NCBI GenBank assembly: GCA_037349105.1
Contig: JAYJMM010000058.1
Coordinates: 372,001-436,000 of the forward strand
Direction of reading: 5' to 3'
DNA: 64,000 nucleotides
From: Limnomonas spitsbergensis
Lineage: Eukaryota > Chlorophyta > Chlorophyceae > Chlamydomonadales
Under the pieces are notes generated by a model that saw only the letters and a list, made by a program, of their open reading frames with translations, searched no databases and was not told the origin of the DNA. Positions 31,738-41,608 of this stretch are shown piece by piece. Each line of letters starts with the position of its first letter. Within the stretch, counting starts at the first letter, position 1. The position numbers and the translations under genes are program-made.

Positions 31738-34700
31738 GTAAGTGTGAAGTGCCATGCAAGCGGCTCTCTTCCTCCCTCGGCAGTTGATGTTACAAAGGAA
31801 GCACACCCACCCAAAGCCTTGTTCAGGGCCAGGCAGAACAAACCTGGGGGGAAACAAGCGACAAGAACCAAAATAAAACCTTAAGCTGCAGGAGCGAGTT
31901 TGAAGTGCCATGCAAGAGGCTCTCCTTCTCTCCCGTTGGAGAGGCTTAGGCACCGTGCATGGGATGGCCATGCCCAAGCCCCGCATGGCATGGCATGGTG
32001 CAACTGTGGTCACCGGGCACTTAACCTGTCCGCCTGGCCCATTGCAACTGGAGGCTCGTCCTCCGACCCCATGCCTTGGAAGGCATAGCAAGCAGGTTGT
32101 TCACTGTGCATCAGATGGGCGCATGCCGTCAGACTGTCGCAGCAAGATAAGTTACCTTGGAAGTGCAGGAGCCAAGTTCAATGCCTAGTGCAGTGCTTGG
32201 AATTTCCCATGCCATCCCATTAATTCACATGCATGCCCCAAAAGACCTGGTGGCCTACATGTAGCTGAGGGTGTTCAGAAGGCCTGGGGAAAGTACCTGA
32301 TGTGCATGGTGATGTGCATGGTGACCTCTCATGCCTCCTGGGCCCTGCCATGCACAAGGTGTGGAACAAGGTGTGGTTATAACCCCGGATCACCTTGGTA
32401 CGATCGGTTGTATGGCCTCTCAGGCCCCTCTGGCATCAGACCTATTTGAAGTGCCCACATGCTACGGCTACATTTCAGCTGCACTTATAAGCTACCTTCA
32501 ACGAATGTCAGCTACATTTATCAGCTAGCTTCAACGCATTGCAGCTACATTTCAGCTGCATTTATCAGCTACCTTAAACACATTTCAGCTACTCACAGGC
32601 CTGCAGCCGAGGGCCCACAAGCCCTGGTGCTTGGGCTCTCTGCCTTAGGCCAGTGTATGCCTGGTCAGAATCAGGCCACCCAGCAGGATCCCAAACGGTC
32701 ATCTGATGCACAGTTGCATGCAAATAGCACAGATTTGCTGGTTCACCCACCTCAATGCTGTCAAGATAAAAAGACAACGCAGGTGACTGCCAGCCTGCTG
32801 CATTTTACCCCTCCCAGCACCCTACCCCTCCCAGCACCGCCCCCTTGCACCACTGACCCCTACTCGACCCCCCTCACAGCCCCGCTGCGCAACCAGTGAG
32901 ACTGGCGCGGCCCTCAGTGAACACCCTGAGCAGGTGAACAGCTGGCGCAGCAGCAGGGCCTTTGACCCTGCGCCAATGGAGGGCCAGCTGCAGGGCGTCG
33001 TCAAAACCATGTTGCTGCTGCAGCACCAGCTGGAGAACATGCAGCTGGAGAACACCGCCGTGAAGCGACAGCTGAAGGAATTGCAGGAGCTGCAGGTGGG
33101 GTGACGTGTGCACTGCGCCATGCACTGCGCGCTGTGCGCCATGCGCGGCACTCCATGCGCCATGCACTGCGTGCTGTGAGCCATGCACTGCGTGCTGTGC
33201 GCCATGCACTACGAGCTGTGCGTCATGCACTGCGTGCTGTGCGTCATGCACTGCGAGCTGTGCGCCATGCACTGCGAGCTGTGTGCCATGCGCGGCACTC
33301 CATGCGCCGTTTGCCATGCACCATGCGCTATGCACTGTACTCCATGCACAGTTGGTCGTGCACCATGTGTGGTGTCATCGTGGTGTGCCGTGTGCCATGC
33401 GTAAGGGCTCCCTCCGGGGCCCATGACCAGCACAGCCCACGGCCTCATCGGCATCGTGTATCCAGCCGTGGTCCTTGACAGGCCAGAAGGGTGATGCAAG
33501 TGTTCATCACTATTGAAACCTTGACAATCGGGGGAACCCGATGCCTGACTGAGTAAATTTCGACCCAGGAGGGAGGGACCTCATGAGGGAGGGGGGTCCT
33601 AGTGGGAGGGGGGCGCCTTGTGCAGCTCATGGCTTGGAGCTTGCCTATGCATCAACCCCTCTTCTCCTCCCATAGCATAGGGTAGACAGATCCACTCCGG
33701 GTGGTCAGAAGCCCCCTCTCTCTATCCCTGAACTAGGGTGACCTCTTTCAATCTAGGTGTAAAGATGCCCGCCCCCTCTCCACCCTTGACCCAGGCCCCC
33801 TCTCCACCCTTGACCCAGGCCCCCTCTCCACCCTTGACCCATGTCCTCGCTGTGCCCTTGACCCAGGCCCCCTCTCCACCCTTGACCCAGGCCCCCTCTC
33901 CACCCTTGACCCAGGCCCCTCTCCACCCTTGACCCAGGCCCCCTCTCCACCCTTGACCCAGGCCCCCTCTTCACCCTTGACCCATGTCCTCGCTGTGCCC
34001 TTTTGGACACCCAGGGCAGACATACAGCCCTTCCTCTCCTTCACCCCTGATTCCCTCACCCTCAACCCTCATCCCTCAACCCTCCTAACCCCCTTAGAGC
34101 AGCTAAAGCATCCACAAAGCTAGCAAGGCCTTTTTTGGAGGTGATGCAAGCATGACCTATACTGTCAGTGCCATGATCTCCTTCATGTCTGACCCACAAC
34201 CCTCAACCCTCCTAACCCCCTCAGAGCAGTCAAAGCATCCGCAGTGCCAGCAAGGCCTCTTTGGGGGGTGATGCCAGCCTGACCGGCTATGGTGACAGCA
34301 CCTTGATGTCCTTGGCCGGCAGCGGGGATGTGGCTGTGGACCTGTTCTCACGAACCTTTAACCTGGAGGCCAACCACAGCCAGGTGCTGGAGCGAGTGGC
34401 CAAGCTGGAGGGAAGTGTGATGCAGGTGAGGGGGGGGGCAGAATCTGGGGAGGGGGTCCGATTAGTGTGATGTGTAATGGGGCGGGTGGTCAATCTGGAG
34501 GGAATTGTGATGCAGGTGAGGGGGGGGGCAGAATCTGGGGAGGGGGTCCGATTAGTGTGATGTGTAATGGGGCGGGTGGTCAATCTGGAGGGAATTGTGA
34601 TGCAGGTTAGGGGGGGGATCCAGGGTTCGGGGAAGTGGGCCGATTAGTGTGATGTGTGATGGAGTGTGTGTGGCCAATCTGGAGGGGAAGTGTGATGCAG

Positions 34701-37700
34701 GTGAGGGGGGGTCCGGGGTTTTAAGAGACCACCCAGTAAGTGTGACGTGTGTTGTTGGGGTGGAACAGTGACAAGCTGCGCTCACTCTGGACGGCTCCGA
34801 AACCTCCAGGACCTGCAGGGATAGAATCTCATGGGAAGCCATATCCCTTCACCCCGGAAATCCCTTCACCCCGGAAATCCCTTCACCCTGGAAATCCCTT
34901 CACCCTGGAAATCCTGGGGTGAGGGGTTAAGGGACACGTCAGGGTAGCATGAACCCTGAAACCCTCAACCCTTGAAATTCTTGGGTTCAGGGTTGAGACA
35001 CTCACTTATTTAGCTGAACCTGAACCCTGTTCCCATCTCCTCAGGTGAAGGAAATTCTGGAGGGGGAGCAAGCTGCCAAGGAATTTTCAAAGCAGCTGGC
35101 ACGCGTTCGTGAGAGTGGGCTATTGCCCCGAGTAGCAGGGCCTTCAGCTGCTGGTGCAGGTGAGAGGAGGGAGGGAGGGAGGGAGAGGAGCCGGGCCGGG
35201 CCGGAGGGAGGGAGGGATGTGGGCAGTGTGTGAGGGTTCGTGGTTTAGGATGTGCTTGACAGTGCCCCACGCCTCTTTTAAGGACAGAAACTGGGGGGTC
35301 TGTCACTGCACCTAGGATACCCCCCTCTCGGCCTCGCCCTGCTCCCTTGCTGCTCCTGCCAAACCTCCCCCCCCTCTCCCTCCTGCTGATCCCGGCCTCT
35401 CTCTGCCAGTGCCCAGCCGCTGTCAGATCCTGTGTTTCCTCTCATCTCTGGATTTCCCCCCTTTGCCTCCTGTGCTCCTCCCACAGGCCCCCTCTCTCAC
35501 CGCCTGCCCACAGGCCCCCTCTCTCACCTCCTGCCCACCTCCACCCCCTCTCCCTCCTGTCCACTGGCCCCCTCTCTCACCTCCTGCCCACCTCCCCCCC
35601 CTCTCCCTCCTGCCCACAGGCCCCCTCTCTCACCTCCTGCCCACTTCCCCCCCCTCTTCCTCCTGTCCACAGGCCCCCTCTCTCACCTCCTGGCAGGCCC
35701 ACCGCCAGCCTCAGCCGCAAGCGATGCCGCGGTGCTCCTCCCGCCTCCGGTTGCATTCCCAAAGGGCAAGGGCCAAGGATCTCACCACAGGGTGCGGCAG
35801 CGACTACCGGATCCGGACGTTCCCATTCCTATCGCCAAGTATCCAGCACCGCCCCAGCAGCAACAACGGGTGAGAGGTTGGCTACGTAACCCGCAACCAA
35901 TAAACCAGCGATATCATGGGGTGGAAAGCCTGGTTTTCAACATTTGTCTCAGCCCTTGTGACAACCATGGCTTAAACCCATATTTCAACCCTCATCGAAG
36001 CCCTGCCTATATCCCTCGTTTCAACTCTTGCTCAAACCCTTGTTTCAACTCTGCAGAAGCAGCAGCCCCAGCCTCAGGCCCGTTCTCATTTGAAATCGCC
36101 TCACCCCAACGGTGCTGTGCCGGGTGCGGGGCCCAAGCCAGCAGCAGGCGGGGCGCACCAGGAGGGCCGGTCACAGATGCAGAGCAACCCCTCTCCACCC
36201 CCTCCCCCGCTGGCAGGGCCGTCGCTTTGGGGAGCAGGGGAGGGTCCGCCCTCAGGTGGGGTATGCAGGATATGCGGATTGGGGGCAAGGGGAGTCCCAG
36301 CGTTGATCGGGAGGCATGTTCAGGAGGCATGTCTTGGCACTGGAAGCATGGGGGGGGGGGGAATAAGCGAAACTTCGATTTGTGTGCAGGCTGTTGTTGT
36401 GTTCAATTTTTGAAGGGTCCCGTTTCACTGCGGTCGAATGGCAGACATGCTCTTGGACCTAGATCTTGATGCGTGCCGCACTGTGCATCGTCTTGTGAAG
36501 ACACTGGCTACTCATGTTTCACTGTGGTCGATGGGCTGGCATTATTTGCTTGGACCTCACGCCCACACCATTGCACGTGCTCACCCTCCACCCCACCTTG
36601 TTCTCAATCCCTCCCTCGCAGGATCTCGCCCCCACTATGGCGATAGCAGTCATCCGCTGCAGACCGTCGCAGCCGGGTTCGCAGCCGCTGGCAACAACAG
36701 CAGCAATGGCTTTGCCGCAGCAGGCAACGGCAGTAGCGGGGGCGGATCAATGGCAGGGCTGGGCCGGCGCGGCGGGATGGGAAGCAGAGAGGGGGGTGCG
36801 GCGGATGGCAACAACAGAAGTGGCCAGCAGGTGGAGATTTGGAGATTTCTTCTGTGTACACAAACATTAAAGTTTCATGTGGTTGAGGTTGACCGGTTAC
36901 GTGTCGTGTTTCTGCATCCTGCCAAGTTGATGCATCCTGCCTGGAACGCAGGCATGCCATTCCTTGATTGACGGTAAAACAACCTGTCCATGCGGTCTTG
37001 CCCCTCTTAACATGCTCTGCCCGCCCTTACCAACTGCCCGCACCGTATCCCGTTGTTCAGTTGTTTAGGGTTTAGTTGTTTAGGGTTTAGTTGTTTAGTT
37101 GGTGTTTACAACCTGTCCAGGCGGTGTTGCTTTGTCGCTGCTGCTCCATAGCTGGATCAGGCTTGCTGCCAGCATCTGCCTGCTCGGTCCTGCCCAACCG
37201 CCGCTTCGGCCGCTGTTGGGCCTCTTTGTCGCTCTTCTCCTGGCTACGCTAGGGGTGAAGAGTGAGGTATGGACCCCCCCTCCTCTGCCGCTGTCCTTGT
37301 GTTCTGCCCCATGACGTACCAAACCCTGCTTGCAACTCCAGCTAGGGAGACCATATCCCGACGGAGGACCGGAGGATCTGACCGTGGTGCTGCTTTAGTG
37401 TTGCTGAAGCGCGCTAAATGGCGCGTGCTGACCTTGGTCTGTCCCCTCGTGCAGACCTTCTCCCGGCGGAGCACCGGTGGATCGGGGGGCAATTTGAACG
37501 GGAACTTCGCAGCAGGCGCTGCAGCTACGGGTAGTAGCGCCCCCCAGGGCAGCCCGTCCCCCCCGCGAGGGACACCGGCATCCACCGGCGCGTGCGTGGC
37601 TGGCGTGTGCAGCGCAGGCTTCCAGAGTGTGGGCGAGCGGGCGGACTGGCGGCAGGGGGGCAGCGGGAAGTCGCGGACAGACCTGGCGACCAGCAACATG

Positions 37701-37994
37701 TGAGAGGGGGGGGCTCTGCTGCGTTAAGCTTAGGTGCAGAAGGTGCGATGTGTGCTTTGTTTCTGTGTTTGCATTCCCATGACTAATGATGATGATGATG
37801 ATGATGATGATGCAGCTACCCCTGCTGCCTCTGAACGCTGCTGTATGCTACTGCCGTTGCTGATGATGCCTTTCACTACAGCTGCCTCTGTACGCTGCTG
37901 CTGCTGATGCTGCTTTCTAATTGTTTTCTCCTTTTAACCACTGCTGCTGTTGCTGCTGCCTCCTAAACAAATCTGCTTCTGACTGCTCCTGCTG

Positions 37995-38028
<34 letters not shown>

Positions 38029-39192
38029 TGCTGCTCCTGCTGCTTCAGGGTTCGAGAGCTGCTTGCTGTGGGCGGCAAGTCAGGTGCAGCAGGTGGCTGG
38101 GGCGGAGATGCTCTAGAGGCTCTAGTGCAGGGCACGGAGCCAGCAGGGCCGCTGCCGTCCTTTGCAGCCGACCGAGGATCCAGAGCAGGTGAGACCCCAT
38201 CATGTTGCAGGGAGTGGGAACCTGACACAGGGGGCTGAGCAAGCAGGGCCGCTGCAGTCCAACGCGGCCACTAGGAGATCCAGAGCAGGTAAGCCCAGAC
38301 CAGGGGGGTGGAGACTTGGCTTGGATTGCTTTCCTTCTCTGATCCGCTCTAACGTGTTCCCGGGTTTTGTCCCCCTTTTCTCATCAGGTCTAACGCGTTG
38401 CGTCAGCGATATGGAGTCTATTGAGCCCGAAGGGGAGGACTTCCGAGGCCATGACCGGCCCTTAGTCCCAACGGGGCAGGAGACAGCCGGGCTCAATGCA
38501 GTGGTCAGGTGGGGAGGGAGGGGGGGATGCATTTGAACTACATAGCGGCCTGCAACCGAGGGGACCTGGAACAGGCAACTTGAGTCAAAAAGTGTTGGGG
38601 GGGATTCCGTCCACACCTGCTGTCCATTTTTAGACCCCTCGGCCAGCGTAGCCGGCCAAGAAGCATACCCCAAGAACTGGTAATCTGGCTGCCCCTGGTC
38701 ACCCCCCTGCATTTGACCTACATAGCAGCCAGCAGCCGAGGGGACCGGGTGCAGGTAACTCTGTTTCCAGGGCCACTGGCTGGAAGCCAGGTATGCTTGA
38801 ATCTATGTGAGCTAAAAGGTGGCCTCATGGCTAAAAACCCTAAACCCTGTAAAATGCCTGGCGCACACTAAAAATGTCAGCACCCGTCACCCCTGTTGAA
38901 TATTTGTTTAAATGTATAGGAACAATAAAGCAAACTACCGAGGCTGAGAATATAGATGCGGTACTTCGCTTCCAGGTGCTAGATGATGCTCCCTTGCAGC
39001 AGCTGGATCCTGCTGCAGACTCACGAAAGATCTTGCTTTCTGCTGTTCGATCCTGTACCCTTTGTATGACATACCTTTCCTTGGCCTTATAGGTACGGGA
39101 ACGTCCTCCCCAGTGACCTGGCGCTGGCACAGCAGATGCGGCAAGGCAGTGGACCCCGCCTAGGCTCTACGGGGCCCAAGCAGTTCTTGTGA
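31651..39192 (+). CDS. Gene B: 601-residue coiled-coil protein with predicted N-myristoylation, function unknown
   Basis: Exons: 31651-31737, 32880-33095, 34225-34425, 35045-35159, 35697-35869, 36057-36255, 36622-36830, 37455-37699, 38049-38188, 38388-38508, 39093-39192. All ten introns are GT-AG and all phases agree from ATG to TGA. The start MGGGSSRSS in a gcagccATG context fits an N-myristoylation signal, so membrane attachment is likely (inference). Residues about 62-101 form a Leu/Gln heptad coiled coil (MLLLQHQLENMQLEN); 102-135 are Ser/Gly-rich; about 145-195 form a second coiled coil; 200-440 are Pro/Gln/Gly/Ala-rich and disordered; the last 33 residues are conserved-looking (LPSDLALAQQMRQ). 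No family is recognised. The start lies about 745 bp from gene A's start on the opposite strand. Confidence 0.8.
31738..32879. other. Gene B intron 1
   Basis: Holds one copy of the intron start (gtgaagtgccatgcaag at 31743, tgaagtgccatgcaagagg at 31900) and a CAGCTACATTT cluster (32460-32590). No further exon is needed, since phases of exons 1 and 2 agree. Confidence 0.6.
32455..32595. repeat. CAGCTACATTT repeat cluster
   Basis: Six to seven imperfect copies of cagctacattt/cagctgcattta. The same motif marks other sites (26630, 29650, 43510, 51975, 62325). Confidence 0.65.
32880..33095 (+). CDS. Gene B exon 2, coiled coil
   Basis: 72 codons from acceptor ctcacag to donor CAG|gtgggg. Carries the first coiled coil, with Leu at heptad spacing and many Gln/Glu. 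Confidence 0.8.
33105..33365. repeat. ~21-bp minisatellite after gene B exon 2
   Basis: About 10 units of gccatgcactgcgagctgtg with CGTCATG/GCGCCATG variants. A similar GCGCCATGCACC run occurs at 49680-49810. Confidence 0.85.
33765..34005. repeat. 24-bp array in gene B intron 2
   Basis: About 9 units of ccctctccacccttgaccca, with two cctcgctgtgcccttg variants. Confidence 0.88.
34072..34200 (+). pseudogene. Pseudo-exon copy of gene B exon 3
   Basis: cctcctaacccccttag then AGCAGCTAAAGCATCC parallels the true acceptor and exon 3 start for about 95 bp. Its in-frame TAA (third codon) would end translation if spliced in. Confidence 0.85.
34225..34425 (+). CDS. Gene B exon 3
   Basis: 67 codons, acceptor ccctcag, donor CAG|gtgagg. 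Ser/Gly-rich start, then a helix (EANHSQVLERVAKLEGSVMQ). Its 5' end is duplicated upstream as a pseudo-exon, and its 3' end is duplicated three times downstream. Confidence 0.82.
34395..34735. repeat. Exon 3 donor of gene B repeated four times
   Basis: The true end ctggagggaagtgtgatgca plus g|gtgagg recurs near 34514, 34603 and 34698; period about 90 bp. Three of the four keep GTGAGG, one is GTTAGG. Confidence 0.9.
34845..34915. repeat. 19-bp array, 4 copies
   Basis: Unit cccttcaccccggaaat with a ctgg variant; gene B intron 3. Confidence 0.8.
35045..35159 (+). CDS. Gene B exon 4
   Basis: Acceptor cctcag, donor G|gtgaga; phase 0 in, 1 out. Continues the second coiled coil (VKEILEGEQAAKEFSKQLAR). 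Confidence 0.8.
35478..35696. repeat. Acceptor-bearing array before gene B exon 5
   Basis: Units ctcctgcccacaggcccc, ctctctcac repeat 6-7 times. Each has a CACAG|GCCCC that mimics the real GGCAG|GCCCA acceptor. Confidence 0.85.
35697..35869 (+). CDS. Gene B exon 5
   Basis: Acceptor tggcag, donor CGG|gtgaga; phase 1 in, 0 out. Pro/Ala-rich, basic, ending in a short Gln run (PPQQQQR). A low-copy array repeats its acceptor upstream (35478-35696). Confidence 0.76.
36057..36255 (+). CDS. Gene B exon 6
   Basis: Acceptor ctgcag, donor G|gtgggg; phase 0 in, 1 out. Pro/Gln/Gly-rich disordered stretch with a PPPPP run. Confidence 0.76.
36622..36830 (+). CDS. Gene B exon 7
   Basis: Acceptor tcgcag, donor CAG|gtggag; phase 1 in, 0 out. 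Contains a Gly/Asn/Ala internal repeat: GFAAAGNNSSN followed by GFAAAGNGSSG. Confidence 0.75.
36978..37134. repeat. Telomere-like tract between direct repeats, gene B intron 7
   Basis: aacctgtccatgcggtcttg (36981) and aacctgtccaggcggtgttg (37111) flank gttgtttagggtttag repeated at 37055-37098. Confidence 0.8.
37335..37385. repeat. Decayed copy of gene B exon 8 start
   Basis: gaccatatcccgacggagga here matches gaccttctcccggcggagca in the exon, about 114 bp apart. The acceptor AG is still present as GAG. Confidence 0.75.
37455..37699 (+). CDS. Gene B exon 8
   Basis: Acceptor gtgcag, donor AT|gtgaga; phase 0 in, 2 out. Gly/Ser/Ala-rich with two Cys (ACVAGVC). A decayed copy of its acceptor and first 30 bases lies about 114 bp upstream. 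Confidence 0.75.
37786..38046. repeat. GAT and CTG microsatellites in gene B intron 8
   Basis: (ATG/GAT) run at 37788-37813 and CTG/CTCCTG run at 37985-38042, ending directly at the exon 9 acceptor. Confidence 0.85.
38049..38188 (+). CDS. Gene B exon 9
   Basis: Acceptor cttcag after a CTG/CTCCTG run, donor G|gtgaga; phase 2 in, 1 out. A copy of the last 55 bases and the donor lies at 38229-38295. Confidence 0.75.
38229..38295. repeat. Copy of gene B exon 9 donor end
   Basis: agcagggccgctgcagtcca and gatccagagcag|gtaagc parallel the real exon end; the copy's donor is stronger than the real one. Confidence 0.85.
38388..38508 (+). CDS. Gene B exon 10
   Basis: Acceptor catcag, donor AG|gtgggg; phase 1 in, 2 out. 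Acidic stretch (DMESIEPEGEDFRGHD). Confidence 0.76.
38528..38760. repeat. Two-copy repeat in gene B intron 10
   Basis: catttgaactacatagcggc (38531) and catttgacctacatagcagc (38710) head two copies, each continuing to a ccgaggggacc segment. Confidence 0.8.
39093..39192 (+). CDS. Gene B exon 11 with stop codon
   Basis: Acceptor ttatag; phase 2 in. Reads YGNVLPSDLALAQQMRQ and ends KQFL then TGA at 39190-39192. Confidence 0.8.
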
Positions 39193-40087
39193 TGAGGAGG
39201 CATGGGGACACACCCTGAAGATGTGGCTATTGCCCTCTGCCGCCATTTCCTTTCATTTGCTCCTAACCAGATGTGAAGTTGGGTGAACTTTGCTAAATCC
39301 TGCAGAGCATCCTGGTACTTGATGCATGGGTCAGTTAGGCGACCACATCCTTTTAAGCACCCCCAATAGGGGTCACGTTATGGCCCTGCTCTCATGATGA
39401 CGTATTGCTAATGAGCCCGAGTCGGGCCTGTGGTGTTTTGGGCAGAGATTGGGCAGAGGTAGGTGGAGCCGTGCAATATAAATAAAGACGCCCCCTGCTT
39501 AATGAGGAGGAGGTGCTTAAGTATTCAAGCTGTGGACCGAACCGTGTGTTATTCTGCTCATGCATATGAGGCAGTTGAACTTGGACCACGTAGCTATGCA
39601 TTCAAGAGTACTGCTGTTGCTGCTGCTGGAATGGGCAGGGTCGATGTGGAAAACAGAACAGTCTATGCACTTTTAAATTGCCAGAAAATGTATCGTTGTC
39701 TTGGACAGGGCTCTTCTAGTACGTCCGACCTAGGCTGGAGGACCCACCACCTAGACAGTGGCAAACCCTGAATCATCAAAAACTAGTGCCTAGCTTCATT
39801 AGAGGCTGTCCTGTATTAAGGTCTTTATCAAGCATGCCTGTGGCAAAGATTTTGTTGAGCTTGTTTTGCAACCATCGACGCAGCTGAACGCACCCACTTG
39901 CCGGAGTACCAAGTACAACTGAACTTTATCTAAGTGTAGAGCCTCTCTGGGAACCCGGGCAAAAATGCGTGAAATTTAATTGGCACTTGAGCACAATTCA
40001 ACATGACAGCGCAGCATGAGGGCTATGTAAGGGAGAGAGGTGCCTTTTGTTGCCGCATTGCATCCTGTACGCCACATGGCCGCCACG
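39193..40087. other. Intergenic, 3' of gene B
   Basis: Contains the gene B 3' untranslated region. Short open frames here show no domain or coding signal. No terminator or polyadenylation site can be assigned with confidence. Confidence 0.4.
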
Positions 40088-41016
40088 GTCAATGACATAA
40101 CACCTCTGGGCCCTGCTCAAAAAGGCTCGGCCGCGTGGGCGCCCAACTGTCCCGTTGGAAGGAAGGAAAAGAAACTTAAGGGGAAAGAAGGAGAAGAACA
40201 CAAAGGGGAGAGAAATACCCCCACAAAAGGAAAAGGCAGCCCGAAGACATTATATACAAACGAGAGAATTGCGGCCAAGGTGCACCTCAGGCATCAACTG
40301 CCTGCACCCATCCGGTTGGCATCTGTCTATGCAGCGCCAGCGGACAACTACGGTGATGTGGTGTGGGCCACCGATCACCTCAGGCAGCGGCATTACCTCA
40401 ACAGCATTTCAGATTCCTCCAGCATCTGCGCCAGGCTGCAGGTCTACCTGCGTCTGCTGCCAGCTAAAGGGTCATGGGGGAGATCCAGCCGGTACAGCGA
40501 GGCTGGTGGCATCATGTACTTCGCAACGGTAATACCACCAGCACAGCAAGACCGACAATCCAATCATGGCAGCAGATATGGCGGCCGACGTTCAGCTCGC
40601 TGTCAGACAGGGCGCCGGAGGGAGCAATTGGTGCAGGGAATTGCTAGGTGCCTTGGAGGAGCTGGAGCTGGGATCAGCTGCCCCAAACTGCGTCAACCAT
40701 TGACTGACCTGCAGCCACTCCCCGTCACAGAGGTGCTAGCGTTAGTTGATGCAGCACACGAGCGGGCGCAGCTGGATGCCGCTGGCAGAGGGGACCCCAG
40801 AGATCCTGCCACTGAACACAGGTCTGCGGCCGCCTACCGCACCTGGTTCCAGCCTAAGGCGGGCGCAGGTCAGGGGCCGCACCAGTCGAAGGAGTGTGCT
40901 TGCGTGCACACGAACTTAAGGTTGCGGCTCTTGTGTTTTTTCCTTCCAACCCTTAAGTTAGGCGCCAAAGCGGCCCAGCCTTTTTGAGCAGGGCTCAGAG
41001 GTGTAATATTATTGAC
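40088..41016. mobile_element. Inverted-repeat element 1 (929 bp)
   Basis: Left end gtcaatgacataacacctct with ggctcggccgcgtgggcgcc; right end is its imperfect inverted copy (ggcgccaaagcggcccagcc ... gaggtgtaatattattgacc). TIRs are about 57 bp and continue into GGAAGGAA-type sequence. An internal plus-strand open frame (to 40987) of 300 codons includes the TIRs and has no recognisable transposase motif. Probably a non-autonomous DNA transposon. Confidence 0.75.
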
Positions 41017-41248
41017 CTCTGGGGATGCAACCAACACAAAATGAGACGAAAAACATTCCTCCACTTCAGAAGGAAAGGCATTGTGAAGGTTCCCATCACA
41101 AGGAAACCGAGTGAAAAAATGACCCCTGGGCAGACAACAACACACTACGCAAGGCTGGTGATATTTTACTAACACGCTGGCCTCCTTACTGCCAACCAGG
41201 AGGCCAGCATTCCCTTCTAAATCGGCGTTGTTTAGATTCCAACCACAT

Positions 41249-41306
41249 AATTGACGCCAAGGCGCCCAAGCTTTTTATCAGGGGCCAGAGGTGTAACGTC
41301 TGTATC
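41249..41306. mobile_element. Solo end of the inverted-repeat element
   Basis: aaggcgcccaagctttttat and ggccagaggtgtaacgtc match the right end of element 1. No partner end seen. Confidence 0.6.
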
Positions 41307-41319
41307 TTTGATTGGGTCA

Positions 41320-41392
41320 GGTGCCCGCCTGATCACTGGGTCCTCTCGTCGAAACTTGCAGATGCAGGTTCAACTCCCGGATCAGTTAGCAG
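41320..41392 (+). other. tRNA-like segment (B-box match)
   Basis: ggttcaactcc at 41367-41377 matches the pol III B box, with a gggtcaggtgcccg stretch 40 bp before that weakly resembles an A box. No full cloverleaf can be drawn. Could be a SINE head or chance. Confidence 0.25.
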
Positions 41393-41608
41393 TCTAGGCA
41401 ATGACGTCACAACTCTGGAACCTCTGCCAACAAGTTGGGGATGCGGGCGCACTACCTTATGGTCGGGAGAAAAAAGGAAAGGCAACGAGAAAAACAAAGG
41501 ATATACAAAATATCAAAATCCTACTACTCCAAAAAGGCAAGGAAGTCGGGAAAATCCCTAGCCCCTGTTGAGTTAAGCCTACAACTAAAACAAGTGAAAA
41601 TATCGGAG

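Noticed and set aside
40040..40987. 315-codon plus-strand open frame as a real gene
   Set aside because: It begins and ends in the terminal inverted repeats of an element, has no recognised domain, and its composition looks like chance in GC-rich DNA.
41320..41392. Functional tRNA gene
   Set aside because: Only a B-box match; no acceptor, D or anticodon stem could be paired.
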